Positions 1 through 11,719 of a stretch of 64,000 nt of DNA are shown piece by piece. The notes beneath the pieces were generated by a model. It saw only the letters and a list, made by a program, of their open reading frames with translations, searched no databases and had not been told where the DNA came from. The DNA comes from Tamarix chinensis. Lineage: Eukaryota > Streptophyta > Magnoliopsida > Caryophyllales > Tamaricaceae. The position numbers and the translations under genes were made by a program. The DNA lies in contig CM060172.1 of NCBI GenBank assembly GCA_030549775.1, forward strand, positions 1,489,623 to 1,553,622, in the 5' to 3' direction. Each line of letters opens with the position of its first letter. Position 1 is the stretch's first letter.

Positions 1-899
1 TACGCACGATCACTTCCCACCTCCCCCTCTCTTCCACATTGATTCATCAACCACACCTACCTACCCATTCCCCTCTCCTCGCTTGATTTCCCTCATCCCA
101 GCCCATCACTCTTCCTGCCATGATTTAAATTTTTGCCAGTCATGACGCCACCGGCAAACACTAACCCCACTTGCCCTATTCCCTCGTCTTCCTACTAACC
201 TCACTCTCTCATTTAAATCCTATAAATACTCCCAGTTTGAGCCTGGTATCGAGTTTTGGTCGCTTACCTAGATTTTCCCGACATTGCGTCGCCGCCCCTT
301 CAGACACCGTTTCCGCCGTCTCCGGCCAACTATGCCGCCCTATCCGCCTTCCAAACTCCTCCTTGCACCACCCTATAGTTAACCAAACCACATGTTCCCC
401 TCGATTCTTCCTGCACAGGCCACTCCGACTGTGCGAAGTAGCCTTCCCAAACAACCCTTACTCCTACCACCGCCACCCTTCGAACTACCATTAGCCACCT
501 CCTCTGCCGCTTCTGCCTCTTCTTTTACCTCTCAAATTATTCTGCAGACCACCCTCTACCTTCCCCTACCCTTCTTTTCCTCTTCCTCCCTCTCCTCCTC
601 TCTTTCTCTCCTTCTTCTCCATTCGGCCACCACCACCACTGTCGTGCGCCGCCACCTTTGGCTGCACCACCACCCCCTATTCTGTTCCCCTCCTTTTGTA
701 CAACCATAATCACCCTTACTTCCACCCTTTTTCTCTTTCTCTTTTTCCCATCCCTCAAATTTTTCCTTTTTCTTCTCTTTTTCTGGCCACCGTCCCTGAC
801 GCTGTGCACCACCGTTGGTGCCGCCTATCCCCGCCAGCCTAAGGTTGAACCCTATACCCTCTCAACCCTTTTACCTATTTTTACAAGCCTTAAATTATT

Positions 900-1204
900 T
901 TATTTCACTTATTCTAATATAAATCCTATTATTATTATTATTTCCATTTTTAATATGTATTATTATTGTTATTAATATTAATGTTTTTATTATTATTCTG
1001 TTGATGACTAAAGCCCTATTGTAATTTTTAATTCGATTTTAGCACTATTACCCTTATTATTTCTATTATTACTATTATTAATATTAATATGTTATAAGTA
1101 TAATTATTATTATTATTTCCTATTTCGAATTTTTATTATTCTTATTCCATTATTATTAATACAACTATTTTACCATTAGTGTTGTTAGTAATGTTATTAT
1201 TGTT

Positions 1205-1240
<36 letters not shown>

Positions 1241-1623
1241 ATTACTACTACTACTACTATTATTACTATCATTATTATTATTTTTAAGTGTTAGTATTAC
1301 TATTTTATATAGGGCTGAAACCCTATTATGCTTATTTTAATTTTAGTAGTAGTATTATAAATATCATGTCTTATTATTATTAGGGTTATTAGTATTTTTA
1401 TTATTAGTAGTATTTATTCTTATTAATGTTATTATTATTACTTATTAAGTTATTATTATTCAATGTAGGGTGGAAACCCTACTTCTTTTTATCTTCGATC
1501 ATTATCTTACTATTGTTACCATTATGGTTATTATTATTTTGTAATATTATTATGGTTTTTATCATTATTATCATTATTATTATTTCATCATTATTATTAT
1601 TACTAAATTAGGTTATTTATTTT

Positions 1624-1657
<34 letters not shown>

Positions 1658-1900
1658 TAGTAAAGGGGCCGAAGCCCTTATTTCACTTTGTTTTGAATAA
1701 TGTCCTTATTATTATTCTTATTTATATTATCATTGATATTATTTTTAGTATCTTTGCTATTATTATTTTAGTATCATCATTATTATTATTAGGGTAAAGC
1801 TTTCAACCTTATATTATCAACTTTTATAATATTTCTATTATTTCTATATCTTTAGCAAAGTTAGTAATTAGTTAATGTTATTTTATTAATATATTATTAT
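900..1900 (-). repeat. ATT-rich tract of LTR A with a pure GTT run
   Basis: Long imperfect ATT/ACT triplets, with an uninterrupted GTT run at about 1206-1240. It is the counterpart, in inverse orientation, of the AAT tract in copy B. Confidence 0.8.
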
Positions 1901-2401
1901 TTATTTAAAAACCTAGTCTTATAATAAGTTAGTGGTTAATAGTATTTTTGATAGGAGGGAGTCTAATTTTAGCTTTTCCTTCTTAATAGGTGAGAGCAGT
2001 CAAAACCCTAAGGAGGCGTAGGAGCGTGCTCCAAGACCTGTATCCTTTTAGGTAAGGGGTGCTAAGGCCATATGTGTAATATGTGATTTTATGCTATGCA
2101 TGCCATTTGATATGAATTATAGTGTATTTCATGTGTATATTGTATAATTGTTATGAATGCAATCTGATTATGAAGTTGAAGTATGTTGGTGTGAATAAAT
2201 TGTGGCATGAGAATTATGTGTATAAGTGTGTTATTATTATGGTATGATGTGGCCTTAAGACATGCATGATAGGGCTGTAAAATAATGATGGGGAATGTAA
2301 CTATAACACCCCCAAATTTACTACTGAAAAATTTTGTTTAACTCAAAAGGTTTAGCGGAAGCGAAAGAATTAAAACCGTAAACTTGGGGGTATCACCGCC
2401 A

Positions 2402-2447
2402 CACTTAGTGCCAGACCGGTTCACTCCTACCGTTCCGATACTAAGTG
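2402..2447 (+). repeat. End-proximal stem-loop of LTR B
   Basis: CACTTAGT at 2402-2409 pairs perfectly with ACTAAGTG at 2440-2447; starts 100 bp from the LTR end. Confidence 0.75.
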
Positions 2448-3001
2448 TTAAGGCTAAAACAAAAGTCATAAACGTGAAACATCAACCATAAATGCACCAT
2501 TAATACAAATGTTCATGAAGACGAGGTTTCAACCACCGATAGAGTATCATTAAGATTACAATTTAAAAGTCCCACCTTTGAAATACAACACAACATAAGT
2601 GTAACAAGCTAAAATAGGAGATAGAGAGGGAAATAAAGGAGTCCGGCTAACTCGCTCTCGGCCCCGACCAGGAAAGACTCATCACTTGGTCCCACCTGAT
2701 GCCTTGTAGGTATCGTAGGCATCAAACACGTGGTCTCCTACCTGCACAAGGTCAGATGGGTCCTCTGCTCGTGGGAATGAGCAGCACCCATGAAACGAGG
2801 TGATCAGTACGCTACATACTGAGTAAGATAACAGACGAGCTAAGGCCGACACATACACATAGGATACATGTTCAACACATCATCAACATACAAAGACGAG
2901 TAAGCGGAAGGCTAATTTCATACTTGTACTTGTTCATTATTACTTATTATGATAATAAGTCCTTTTCACACGCTCTTCCGTTATTCCTGTAAGTACGGGG
3001 A

Positions 3002-3366
3002 CCCCACTATTATAGCCGGTGGACCGGAAATCAACACCCAGGGCAGAATGCCTCTGGCCACAATTATAGCCGGTGGACCGGAAATCGACCCCCAGAGCAA
3101 AACGCCTCTGGCCACTATTCTAACCGGTGGAACGGACTGGTCCCGCACTTACATGGTGTTTCGCTGTAAGTACTTAGTATTTTTCCCGTGGATTAACTTA
3201 TTTGTTTGGGTCTGTCGAGCCCGAACTCCCCCACTATTATAGCCAGTGGACCGGAGATACACACCCAGGGCAAAACGCCTCTGGCCACTATTATAGCCGG
3301 TGGACCGGAAATCAACCCCAGGGCAAAACGCCTCTGGCCACTATTCTAACCGGTGGAACGGACTGG
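3002..3366 (+). repeat. Hairpin array of LTR B (two blocks)
   Basis: CCACTATTATAGCCGGTGG followed by ACCGG recurs at about 60-bp spacing in blocks 3002-3145 and 3231-3366. Between units CCAG-GGC and GCC-CTGG arms can pair. The spacer carries the conserved GTAAGTACTTAGTAT-like stretch. Confidence 0.85.
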
Positions 3367-4639
3367 GTCGGGCTCATCAGTCTTTCGCTTTACGTAATTA
3401 ATGTCTTATTCGTATCTTATTGAATCACATCACGCCCTTGACATGCATGCTGGTAATGCGCTACCTCTTCCCTCCAGAAGGACCGTCCCATATGTTGGGA
3501 CCCATACCTTCCCGTTCACTCGACATTCATCCCCCGTAGACTCAGGCAGAGTAGCTTGCCATAAGTCACCATTCCCCAAGGCTATAGACCATCTCAACAC
3601 GTAGGATATCAACTCCGTACGCCCTTGTCTCTCTAGGGTTCCTCCCCGGAAGCCCTAATCGGCCTATGTGGCCCGACCCCTTTCTTACTCATCTAACATC
3701 GCTTCATCCTCCATCTTGCCCTCATTCTTCTTAGAAGATTTCCCAATGCAATGCTTTCTCTCCCTGGTTCGCATATGATCGACAAACCCAGTTGTCCGTC
3801 AAAACCCTAGCTGGCCGGCCAAAACCCTAGCACTTTACTTCCTCAACAAGCAACCCCCTCTTTCACCCCCGAACTTCTCCCCTCATTTAGAAAAACCCAT
3901 ACTCGTCCATTATGTAGGTGGATTCGCACTCTCAACACCCTTACTCCATCCTCCCTCGATTACTTTCACCCTGGTACCCTTCAAGTTACCCATTCCCTCT
4001 CAAACCCTAATCAGGCTCTTGGGCGCCCTTACATCGGCCCATGTAATATTTTACCCCCAAGTTTCCAACCATCCCTTGGACTCTCCAAACCCTCACTTAC
4101 CACCCTCATCCCCCTTTTCCAACGTAAGTATTATACCCATGCAAGCTCTAACCCCCCCCCCAATGCAAATTTCCCACAAGGTCCATTTTCCGTATTCTTC
4201 CATTATCATTCCACGCTACTTACCCTAGCATGCATGTCCTAGAGGGCCATATCATGTCATATCATCAATATCAAATAACAACGTAACACATGTCATGTAC
4301 GATGCACACACATACATATTACCACATTGTCCGTGCTACGTTATATAAACAAGTGCTTCACAACACATGCGTAACACACATAAGTCATGGCATGCTCATC
4401 ATTCATTCACACATTACAACACATAATCACAAGGCCATAGCTTCATCCCTAACCTAACACGACACCGGCCTTGGAGTACGCTCCTACGCCTCCTCCGGAT
4501 GTCGACTTGATTCGCCTATAAAAGGAGAACACTAGAGGTTAATTTTCCTCTAACAAAGCACTATTCCCCTACTTTACTCTTATCTTAATTCACCGTTAGT
4601 GCTAAGAGAGTACCAATTTTACTAATGGTTACTAGGAGC

Positions 4640-5080
4640 TAAAATAATAATAGGGATAATAGTAACGCTACTAGTAGTAACCACAAGGATGTTAAAATAA
4701 TAATGTTAATCGTACTAGTAATAATAACAAAGATAATAACAACGATAGTCATAGTTAGGGTAATAAATATAGGAATAATATTAATAACAATAATAATAAT
4801 AATCATAAAAGTGATAACAATAGTAACAATAATAGTATTATCGACAATAATAATATTAATAGTTATAATAACACTAAGAGTAGCAATAATAACAATGATA
4901 ATAATATTAAGAATAATAATATTAATAATAGTAATGATAATAATGATAATAATAATAATAAGGATGATAATAATAATAACAATAATAATAATAATGGTAA
5001 TAATAATAATAATAATAACAATAATATTAATAATGAGGATAATAATAATAATAATAATAAGGCTAATGGTAATAATTATC
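4640..5080 (+). repeat. AAT-rich tract of LTR B
   Basis: Imperfect AAT/ACA/AGT triplets; isoleucine-rich frames on both strands are artefacts. Confidence 0.85.
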
Positions 5081-6387
5081 AATATTAAATTTATTAACTT
5101 TCATTAGTCAGGGTTTAGGATCCGAGGAGGTGGAGTCAACCTGGTGATGTGGTGGTGTCGGTGGCGGCGGCGGCGGCGGTGGGAGTAAGAATTGGGAGAG
5201 GTGTTTGTGGAGGCTGCGGGAGAGAGAAGTAGGGTAAACAGGGGGCATAGGGTGGTAGGGTAGGGTCTCTTGGTGGTTTTAGGGGGTAGTGATGGTGCTG
5301 CAAGCGTCGGCACAGCCGGCGGCGACGGCGCGAAGGTGGCGCGGGCTGGAGGGGTCGATTTTGGGGAGTGGTTTTCGCACGGCCAGGGCGGCACGTGCCG
5401 CGCGAGTCAAGGCATCTAAGGTGGTTGGTTGAGCAGAGGGGGGTGCAGGGAAGAGGTTGGTGGCGCGGGCAGGTGAGAACGGTGGTCGAAGGCGGGGAAT
5501 AGGGCGGCTGAAGGTTGGGTGGCGTGTGTCGGAGTTCCTCTGGGTTCCAGATTTTCGAACCCGATCTATGCGGTGGAGGGGTCAATTTATAGGCCAATCT
5601 GAGGGAGAAACGACAAGGGTCACGTGGGAGGTTAGGGGGCTAGGTTTAGGGGAGGTCGTCCGGCGCAGGTCTGTCGTTGCAGACCGAGACTCTTCGGAGA
5701 AGAAAGAAGAGGGTTGCGTGCGGGAAATGGCTGAATCGATCGGTCACATCCGCAGGGAGGTCAACGGGGATGAAAGGACGAAACGACTTATGGAAATGGC
5801 GTGCCGTCAACGCTACGTTTCCCGACGGCGACGGACGATGACGTCGCGAGGAAGAAGAAGAAGAAGAAGGGCTGGACCGGCAGTCTAGGGGAAAGGAAAA
5901 AGGGAAGGGGAACCGGCCGGGCGGCGGCGGTTATTTCCCCAAATAATGAAACGCTGTGTTTTGGGTGAAATTAGGGAAAAACGCGGCGTTCGCGGCGTCA
6001 GGCAACAGTTATATTTTCTTTACTCGGGGTGCAGCGTTTCGGCAGGGTGAGAGGCGAAACGCTGCATTTTGTTCCCAGGGCGAAGGGGACGGCGCTGGGC
6101 CGCGGGGGAGATGAGGGAGGAGGCGCGGGGTTGGGCCGCGGCTGGCCCAACGGCAAGGAAAAATAGGAAAAAAAGAGAAAATGGTAAAAGAAGAAGAAGG
6201 AAAGGAAAATAAAAATAAAAAATAAAAGACAGGTTATTTATGCCATTTTATTTTAGCATTTTATTTTACCTAACTATTTAGAATAATCACCTTAGGTACA
6301 TAGAGTAGGAATATTCAAATGATAAAATAAAATGTTTATCCTCTTTTTTTTTTTTGGCTAATATAAGGCCCAAAATATATATGTATT

Positions 6388-6388
<1 letters not shown>

Positions 6389-6426
<38 letters not shown>

Positions 6427-6427
6427 A
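6389..6427. repeat. TA/GT microsatellite
   Basis: TA run passing into a GT run within the tail of copy B. Confidence 0.9.
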
Positions 6428-6587
6428 TTAGGTTATCCTTTATAATTTATTTTAATTTTCTATTGAAATGCCCTTACATAATCTCTATTATCTAAAAGAG
6501 CAACGAAATAAATAAATTCTCCCAAAATCCCTATTTAATGACTTATTTCTGAAATAATAAATTTTGGAGTATTTCAGTAACAATGTG

Positions 6588-6900
6588 GTGTTAGGGTTTT
6601 ACATAGAGTTGTGGGATGCATGATATTAGGGTTTGCGTGGCATTGGGCTTTGCATGGTAGTATTAATGGTTGCATGGCGGTATTAATGGTTGTATGGTGG
6701 TATTAGGGTTTGCATGGAATTGCATGGTATTAGGGTTTGCATGGAATTGCATGGTGTTAGGGTTTTGCATGGCGGTATTAGGGTTTGCATTGTAGTATTA
6801 ATGGTTGTATGGTGGTATTAGGGTTTGGATGGTGGAGTTAGGGTTTTGCATGGGAGTTAATGATTGCATAGGATTTAGGGTTTGTATGAAAAGTTCTAAA
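6588..6900 (-). repeat. TTTGCATGG minisatellite in LTR A
   Basis: Repeats of ATTAGGGTTTGCATGG and GGTATTAATGGTTG-type units. The reverse complement appears only a few times in copy G near 27840-27915, so it expanded in A. Confidence 0.75.
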
Positions 6901-7133
6901 GGTTGAATAGGATGTGTAAAGTTTGCATGGGAGTGAAATATACGTATGAAAGGTTGATTTGGGGTATAAGGAAGGTAATGTAAGTGTTAATTGGGTGTTT
7001 GAACATTTTGGATGAAAAATAGTATATGGAGATTATATAAGGGTGTAACACCCCCAAAATTCACTCCTGAAAAAAAATTTATTTGAAAGGATAAAGCGGA
7101 AGCTAGGAGAGAATTTGGGGAATGTTACCGCCA

Positions 7134-7178
7134 CATCTAACACAAGATAAATGTCCACCATCTATCTTATGCTAGATG
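7134..7178 (+). repeat. End-proximal stem-loop of LTR C
   Basis: CATCTA and AAGATA on the left pair with TATCTT and TAGATG on the right, with a four-base internal mismatch zone; starts 90 bp from the LTR end. Arms share no sequence with those of B or D. Confidence 0.75.
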
Positions 7179-7761
7179 CAAGGCTGAAACCTGTCAAACA
7201 AAACTTTAGACATCAATGCCGTAAGGATAAACTCCCACAAGGAGATATCCACAGGCAGATGGCAAGTGAATCAATTCACTAAATAAAATCATCGCTGAAT
7301 CAATCAGCGGAACCTGTGAAATAAATCCGAATTTTAAAAGCTTATCAGAGTACGATAAATTGAAAGTTAAATTACAATACCCTTGATATTTTAAATACAA
7401 CACTTGAAACTTCCAAACACAAATACAGTTAAACCAGAAAATTCTCGACGGATCAAATTCCGGATTGCCTACTCTCTCAAGCCAGGTCTTCCACCCAAAT
7501 ATAATATCTGAACTCAAACCTGCACAAGAAGTCTGCTCCCCACCATCAGTGGATCATCACAGGACCCAATCAATCAAGGTAGCATCAGTACGGGTCCGAT
7601 ACTGAGTAAATCAATACTACCAAACTCATGGAAAGAAGCATAAAACACATAAGATACAAGCGTACAAGAAATCACGATAGCATGCTAAGTAACACCAATC
7701 TAACAATCCAATGATAATCATTATTACATCTAATTTTATTTATTTACGATGAGTTCAAGGA

Positions 7762-8272
7762 CCCCACTATTCTTAAACCGGTGGAACGGTCTGAAGCACC
7801 TCTCGGGGACAACACACCCGAGCCACTATTATCATCCGGTGGAACGGATCCTACACCTCTCAGGGCAAAACGCTCCTGAGCCACTATTCTGAACCGGTGG
7901 AACGGCTTGAAGCACCTCTCGGGGACAACACACCCGAGCCACTATTATCATCCGGTGGAACGGATCCTACCCCTGGTCCTGACTCACGTAATCTTCCACT
8001 TTAAATAATTAGTGTCTTATTCATTACTTAATTCATATCATATTCTTATTCACGACGAGTATAGGGCCCCACTATTCTTAATCCGGTGGAATGGACTGAA
8101 GCACCTCTCAGGGACAAGTCACCTGAGCCACTATTATCGTCCGGTGGAACGGACTCTACACCTCTCAGGGCAAAACGCTCCTGAGCCACTATTCTGAACC
8201 GGTGGAACGGCTTGAAGCACCTCTCGGAGACAACACACCCGAGCCACTATTATCGTCCGGTGGAACGGACCC
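7762..8272 (+). repeat. Hairpin array of LTR C (two blocks)
   Basis: Blocks 7762-7968 and 8068-8272. Units alternate between CTCGGG/CCCGAG and CTCAGG/CCTGAG inter-unit stems, next to the constant CCACTATTAT and CCGGTGGAACGG. Confidence 0.85.
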
Positions 8273-8616
8273 TACACCTCGGCCCAACTCACGTAATCTT
8301 TCACTTTAAATAATTAGTATCTTATTCAATAATTTTAGCCGACCGTAAATCAGGCCCACATAAATAATTCCATGGCATAAAGATACATCATAGGGTATCA
8401 TATAATTTCAATCAAGATTCAACCATTCACATACTCAAATACATACCATATTCAAGTGTTATATTAATACACATTGGCATTGAGGCTATGAATTCATACA
8501 TACATAAAATTACCACACAGAAAACAGCATACACTGGACATGATTAAATGATCAATAAGCATAGTCATCACCTTCCACTCGGAACAGAAATACATCCAGA
8601 TTCTATCATAAGTAAA

Positions 8617-8636
8617 GGTAAGTAATGACTTACCTC
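8617..8636 (-). promoter_or_regulatory. Palindromic splice-donor-like site, LTR C
   Basis: AGGTAAGT and ACTTACCT separated by AATG, at the border of the GC-rich part. On the minus strand it gives a consensus 5' splice site (AG|GTAAGT) just after the pyrimidine-rich stretch. Functional use is inferred. Confidence 0.5.
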
Positions 8637-10215
8637 AATCCGAAGCTAGCTAAGCAAATTGAGAATGAGAGAGAGCTATCGAAGGCTCAACAATCCACGA
8701 GAAAGTTTTCCAAACGAAAATCAACGAATCGGGACAATGGAAGGCCGGAGGAGCTTCGTCAGAGAACGGGGGTGGCTCGCCGGTGGTCAGCCAGGCTCGC
8801 CGGTGACCGGGCGGTGGCGCGAGCTGTGTGGCTCGACGCTGCTGCCGCTGCTGCTCCTGCGCGGTTGCTGCTGCCCTCTTCGGCTGCTGTGCGTGGCTGC
8901 CGGGCTCGGCTGCTCGCGGCTGGTGCCTGCTGCGGTGGTCGGGAGACGTCGACGGCCGGCGAAGGAGGAGCAGGGAGGAGGAGGTCGGGGCTGGGGTTTC
9001 TGCGCAGAGAACAGGACAGAACGCACGGGGAAAGAAGAGAATGGGAGAAGAGAAGAGAAAGGGAAAGAAGTGGGGGGGGTCGAGCACCGGTCGGGGTTGG
9101 GCTCTTTTTTTTTTTTTTTTTTACAAATACAATAATAAAATGAAATACTAATTATCTAAAATTGTTATTGGAATATTTTATCTAAAATTTATTAAACGAA
9201 ATTTATTTCGTGAGGTTCCGAAAGCTTAAAATTAATAAAAGAACTATATAAAGAGTTTCAGAAATATTTTCGGAAGAATTTACCAACAAACGTAAAAATA
9301 TATATTATTTACGAAAATATATTATAAGACCTCGAAAAATCATTTAAAAGCATATAATAAAATATTTAAATTAAATTCTAATAAACCGAGACTAATTTAA
9401 ATAATTCCCGAAATCGATTTTCCGTAAACCAAAAATCGTAAAACGGAAGAAAATTAATTCCGGAAAGAAATTCACAAATAAACTCCGAAAATCTTTTTAA
9501 TTTAAAACTTCCCGAAGATAATAACGATTTTTAAAAACGAATAAATTTAAAGTCGGAAATATTTTCTACGGATAAAATTATTAAAATAACTTTAACTATT
9601 TAGACAGGAATTCTGTAATTTAAATAATATATTTCGTTAACGAAATATAACTCCAAAATAAAGTCGTAATCACACGACGAAGTTATAATGAAAACGAATC
9701 TAAAATATTAAAATCAAAACGCGAGAAAGAATGTGAATACATATTTTTAACCGAAAATCGAAATCATAAGAATATAATAAAATCATGGTCGTGAACGAAT
9801 TCATCTAAAATGGTTCGCAACGACAACAATTAATTTAATTCAAATATGAATTCGAAAACGTCAATAAATCCATAAAACGAATCGAAATTAAAATAATTAA
9901 ATATTTACATCAAATTACGCTAATAAAATCATTGGGCTTAATAAAATTAGGTTTTAAAAATACGGGGTATTACAAAGGGTCCGTAGGAGACCGAACTAGG
10001 GTTTGCGTGGACAATTAGGGTTTGTTGTGGTTGCTTAGAATTTTTGTATTATCATGTGTATTTGGTGATTAAAGTGTAATTATGATGGTGGAATTTTATG
10101 ATTTGTGATGTGTGAAGTATAAAGAGAATGAATCTTGCATGTCCATCGTGAAAGCTTTTGAATAAGATACTTAAAACATTAATTACGTAAAGTGGAAGAT
10201 GTTGAGCCGGGTCTA

Positions 10216-10543
10216 GACCGATCCATCGACATAATAGTAGCAGGGAATGTTTCCCTCGCGATCGATCCACCAGCTAAAATAGTGGCAGGGCATAAACCAT
10301 TGTGACCGATCCACCGGCTATAATAGTAGGGGATCCCGAACTCAACAAAATCGAACCCTATAGTTGCTAAGACATGGAAAATACACTAATTACTTACAGT
10401 GGAACACCATACGAGAAGGGGCCAGACTGATCCACCGGCATAAAATAGTGGTAGGGTATGTTACCCTTGCGACCGATCCACCGACTAAAATAGTGGCAGG
10501 GTATGTACCCTCACGACCGATCCACCGGCTAAAATAGTAGGGT
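10216..10543 (-). repeat. Hairpin array of LTR A (two blocks)
   Basis: Plus strand shows repeated GACCGATCCACCGGCTA followed by AATAGTGGCAGGG, the reverse complement of the motif in B-G. Blocks lie at 10216-10331 and 10425-10543, with the usual spacer that contains TTACGTAA-like or ATTACTTACAGTGG sequence. Confidence 0.75.
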
Positions 10544-11148
10544 TATCGTACTCGTATGGACTTGATAAAGAGTATGGTGTGAAAATATTTTGATAAAGGA
10601 TTTATGAAGTAATTAATCTGAACTATTTTGGATCTTGGCATTTTCACCTGATCGTACATTTGTCTTTATGTTATCATGATGGATTATGCTCTTTTATTTC
10701 TTCTGCATTATTTGTATGACTTTATGTGTTGGCATTAGTGCTCGGTTACCTTACTTAGTACGTAGCGTACTGATCACCCGTGTTATGGGTGTTGCTCATT
10801 CCCATGAGTAGTATGCCCTTCTGAATTTATGTAGGTGGGCGAGACATCAATCAGGGCTGAGTATTGAGCTAGGGTGTGGGCTCAAAGTTCGAGAGTGTTG
10901 TGGCTATTTTTACTCTTCTTATTATTTTATTTCGCTTCTACTAGTGCTATTTGTATAGGAGTTATCTTTTGTGATTTATTACTTTGTGTTCGGTATTTGA
11001 GATGGACCTTTTAACAGTTGTATAATCATATCTCGTTGTGATTATTAATTATAATTATTTACGCATACTCTGATTTCTAAGTTATTATCTCTTTAATTCA
11101 TTTCATGAAATATTGGTTTAAGTTTTATAATAATCTTTTTAGCCTTAG

Positions 11149-11194
11149 CACTTGGTACTGAAACGGTCGGAGAGAACCGGTTTGGTACTAAGTA
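11149..11194 (-). repeat. End-proximal stem-loop of LTR A
   Basis: Arms ACTTGGTAC and GTACTAAGT (plus strand) flank a loop containing a conserved CCGGTT-type sequence; near edge 91 bp from the LTR end. Confidence 0.7.
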
Positions 11195-11285
11195 TGGAGG
11201 TAACATCCCCAGAATTTACGGGTTTTAAATTAAATATTTTAATTACTTCTGCTTTAAAAAAAGTAGTGAATTTTATGGTGTTACA

Positions 11286-11719
11286 GGGATAGCTGTCTAG
11301 CACAAGGAAGTAGGTTGGGCGACCAAAAGAGGAGGAAAATAATAAAAGGAAAAGGAAGAAAAATGAGAAAGAAAAAGAAAAGGGAAAAAGAGGGGGGCAA
11401 TGAATTAAAATGATTTTTGAAATAATGATATTTAATTATTTAGATAGAAATTTAATTTATAAATTTATTTATTTATTTAAAATTTAAGATATTAATTTAA
11501 GAAGGTAATTTTAGTAAAATATGGGTTTGGAAAATTATTTAAATAAAATAAGTATAATCAAATAACGACATAATTATTTTAATTTATTAAATGATTATAT
11601 CTATTTTTATAAACTAAAAAAATACAAAAAATGATTAAATTAAATAAATTTAAAATTTAATTTATCTTAAATGAGGATTATTTATTAAATTATCGATTTT
11701 ATATGTTTGGAGTATTACA
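11286..11719 (+). mobile_element. Right end of solo LTR copy M
   Basis: A purine-rich stretch followed by an AT-rich tail ending GGAGTATTACA at 11719 closely resembles the tail of copy D. Copy A interrupts M at 11285, so the rest of M is left of the window. M in turn sits inside the integrase zinc-binding region of the Tat-type pol remnant that starts at 11720. Confidence 0.65.

Larger units (their letters stand above)
2302..6576 (+). mobile_element. Solo LTR copy B, 4275 bp, TSD GTAAC
   Basis: Starts TATAACACCCCC (one change from TGTAACACC) and ends GGAGTATTTCA; GTAAC lies at 2297-2301 and again at 6577-6581. Internal order: conserved stem-loop (2402-2447), a stem with arms CTGCTC/GAGCAG inside ATGGGT/ACCCAT (about 2757-2792), a CAGTA/TACTG dyad (2805-2821), two-block hairpin array (3002-3366), AAT-rich tract (4640-5080), purine-rich GC-rich part (5100-6200), AT tail. 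The long isoleucine-rich and arginine-rich frames inside are low-complexity. No PBS, PPT or pol adjoins, so this is a solo LTR. Confidence 0.85.
7044..9974 (+). mobile_element. Solo LTR copy C, 2931 bp, TSD AAGGG
   Basis: Runs from TGTAACACCCCC to GGGGTATTACA with AAGGG at 7039-7043 and 9975-9979. Stem-loop 7134-7178, CAGTA/TACTG dyad near 7590, arrays 7762-7968 and 8068-8272, palindromic donor-like AGGTAAGT/ACTTACCT at 8617-8636, purine-rich GC-rich part 8640-9110, then a T-run and AT-rich tail. It is the closest relative of copy G but lacks about 1 kb that G has at 28.43-29.46 kb. Confidence 0.9.
1..11285 (-). mobile_element. Solo LTR copy A (left end outside window), interrupted by B and C
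   Basis: The TGTAACACC end lies at 11285 on the minus strand. Its segments are 11285-9980, 7043-6582 and 2301-1; the gaps are the later insertions B and C with their duplications, so at least about 4.07 kb of A is in view. In order from its 11285 end: the conserved stem-loop at 11149-11194, the hairpin array at 10216-10543, a minisatellite of TTTGCATGG-type units at 6588-6900, a splice-donor-like AGGTAAGG near 2050, an ATT-rich tract, and a pyrimidine-rich GC-richer part (1-860). A itself sits in copy M: GGGAT follows its right end, and the matching left duplication is off-window. Confidence 0.7.

Noticed and set aside
3002..3366. CRISPR-like look of regularly spaced repeats
   Set aside because: Plant nuclear context, no cas genes, repeats sit inside LTRs, and spacers are themselves related and self-complementary.
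4639..5107. Long isoleucine-rich frames on both strands
   Set aside because: They are translations of an AAT-type triplet tract inside LTR B.
8625..9151. Overlapping frames of 80-170 residues on both strands
   Set aside because: They lie in the GC-rich block of LTR C; the equivalent block of G does not keep a common frame.
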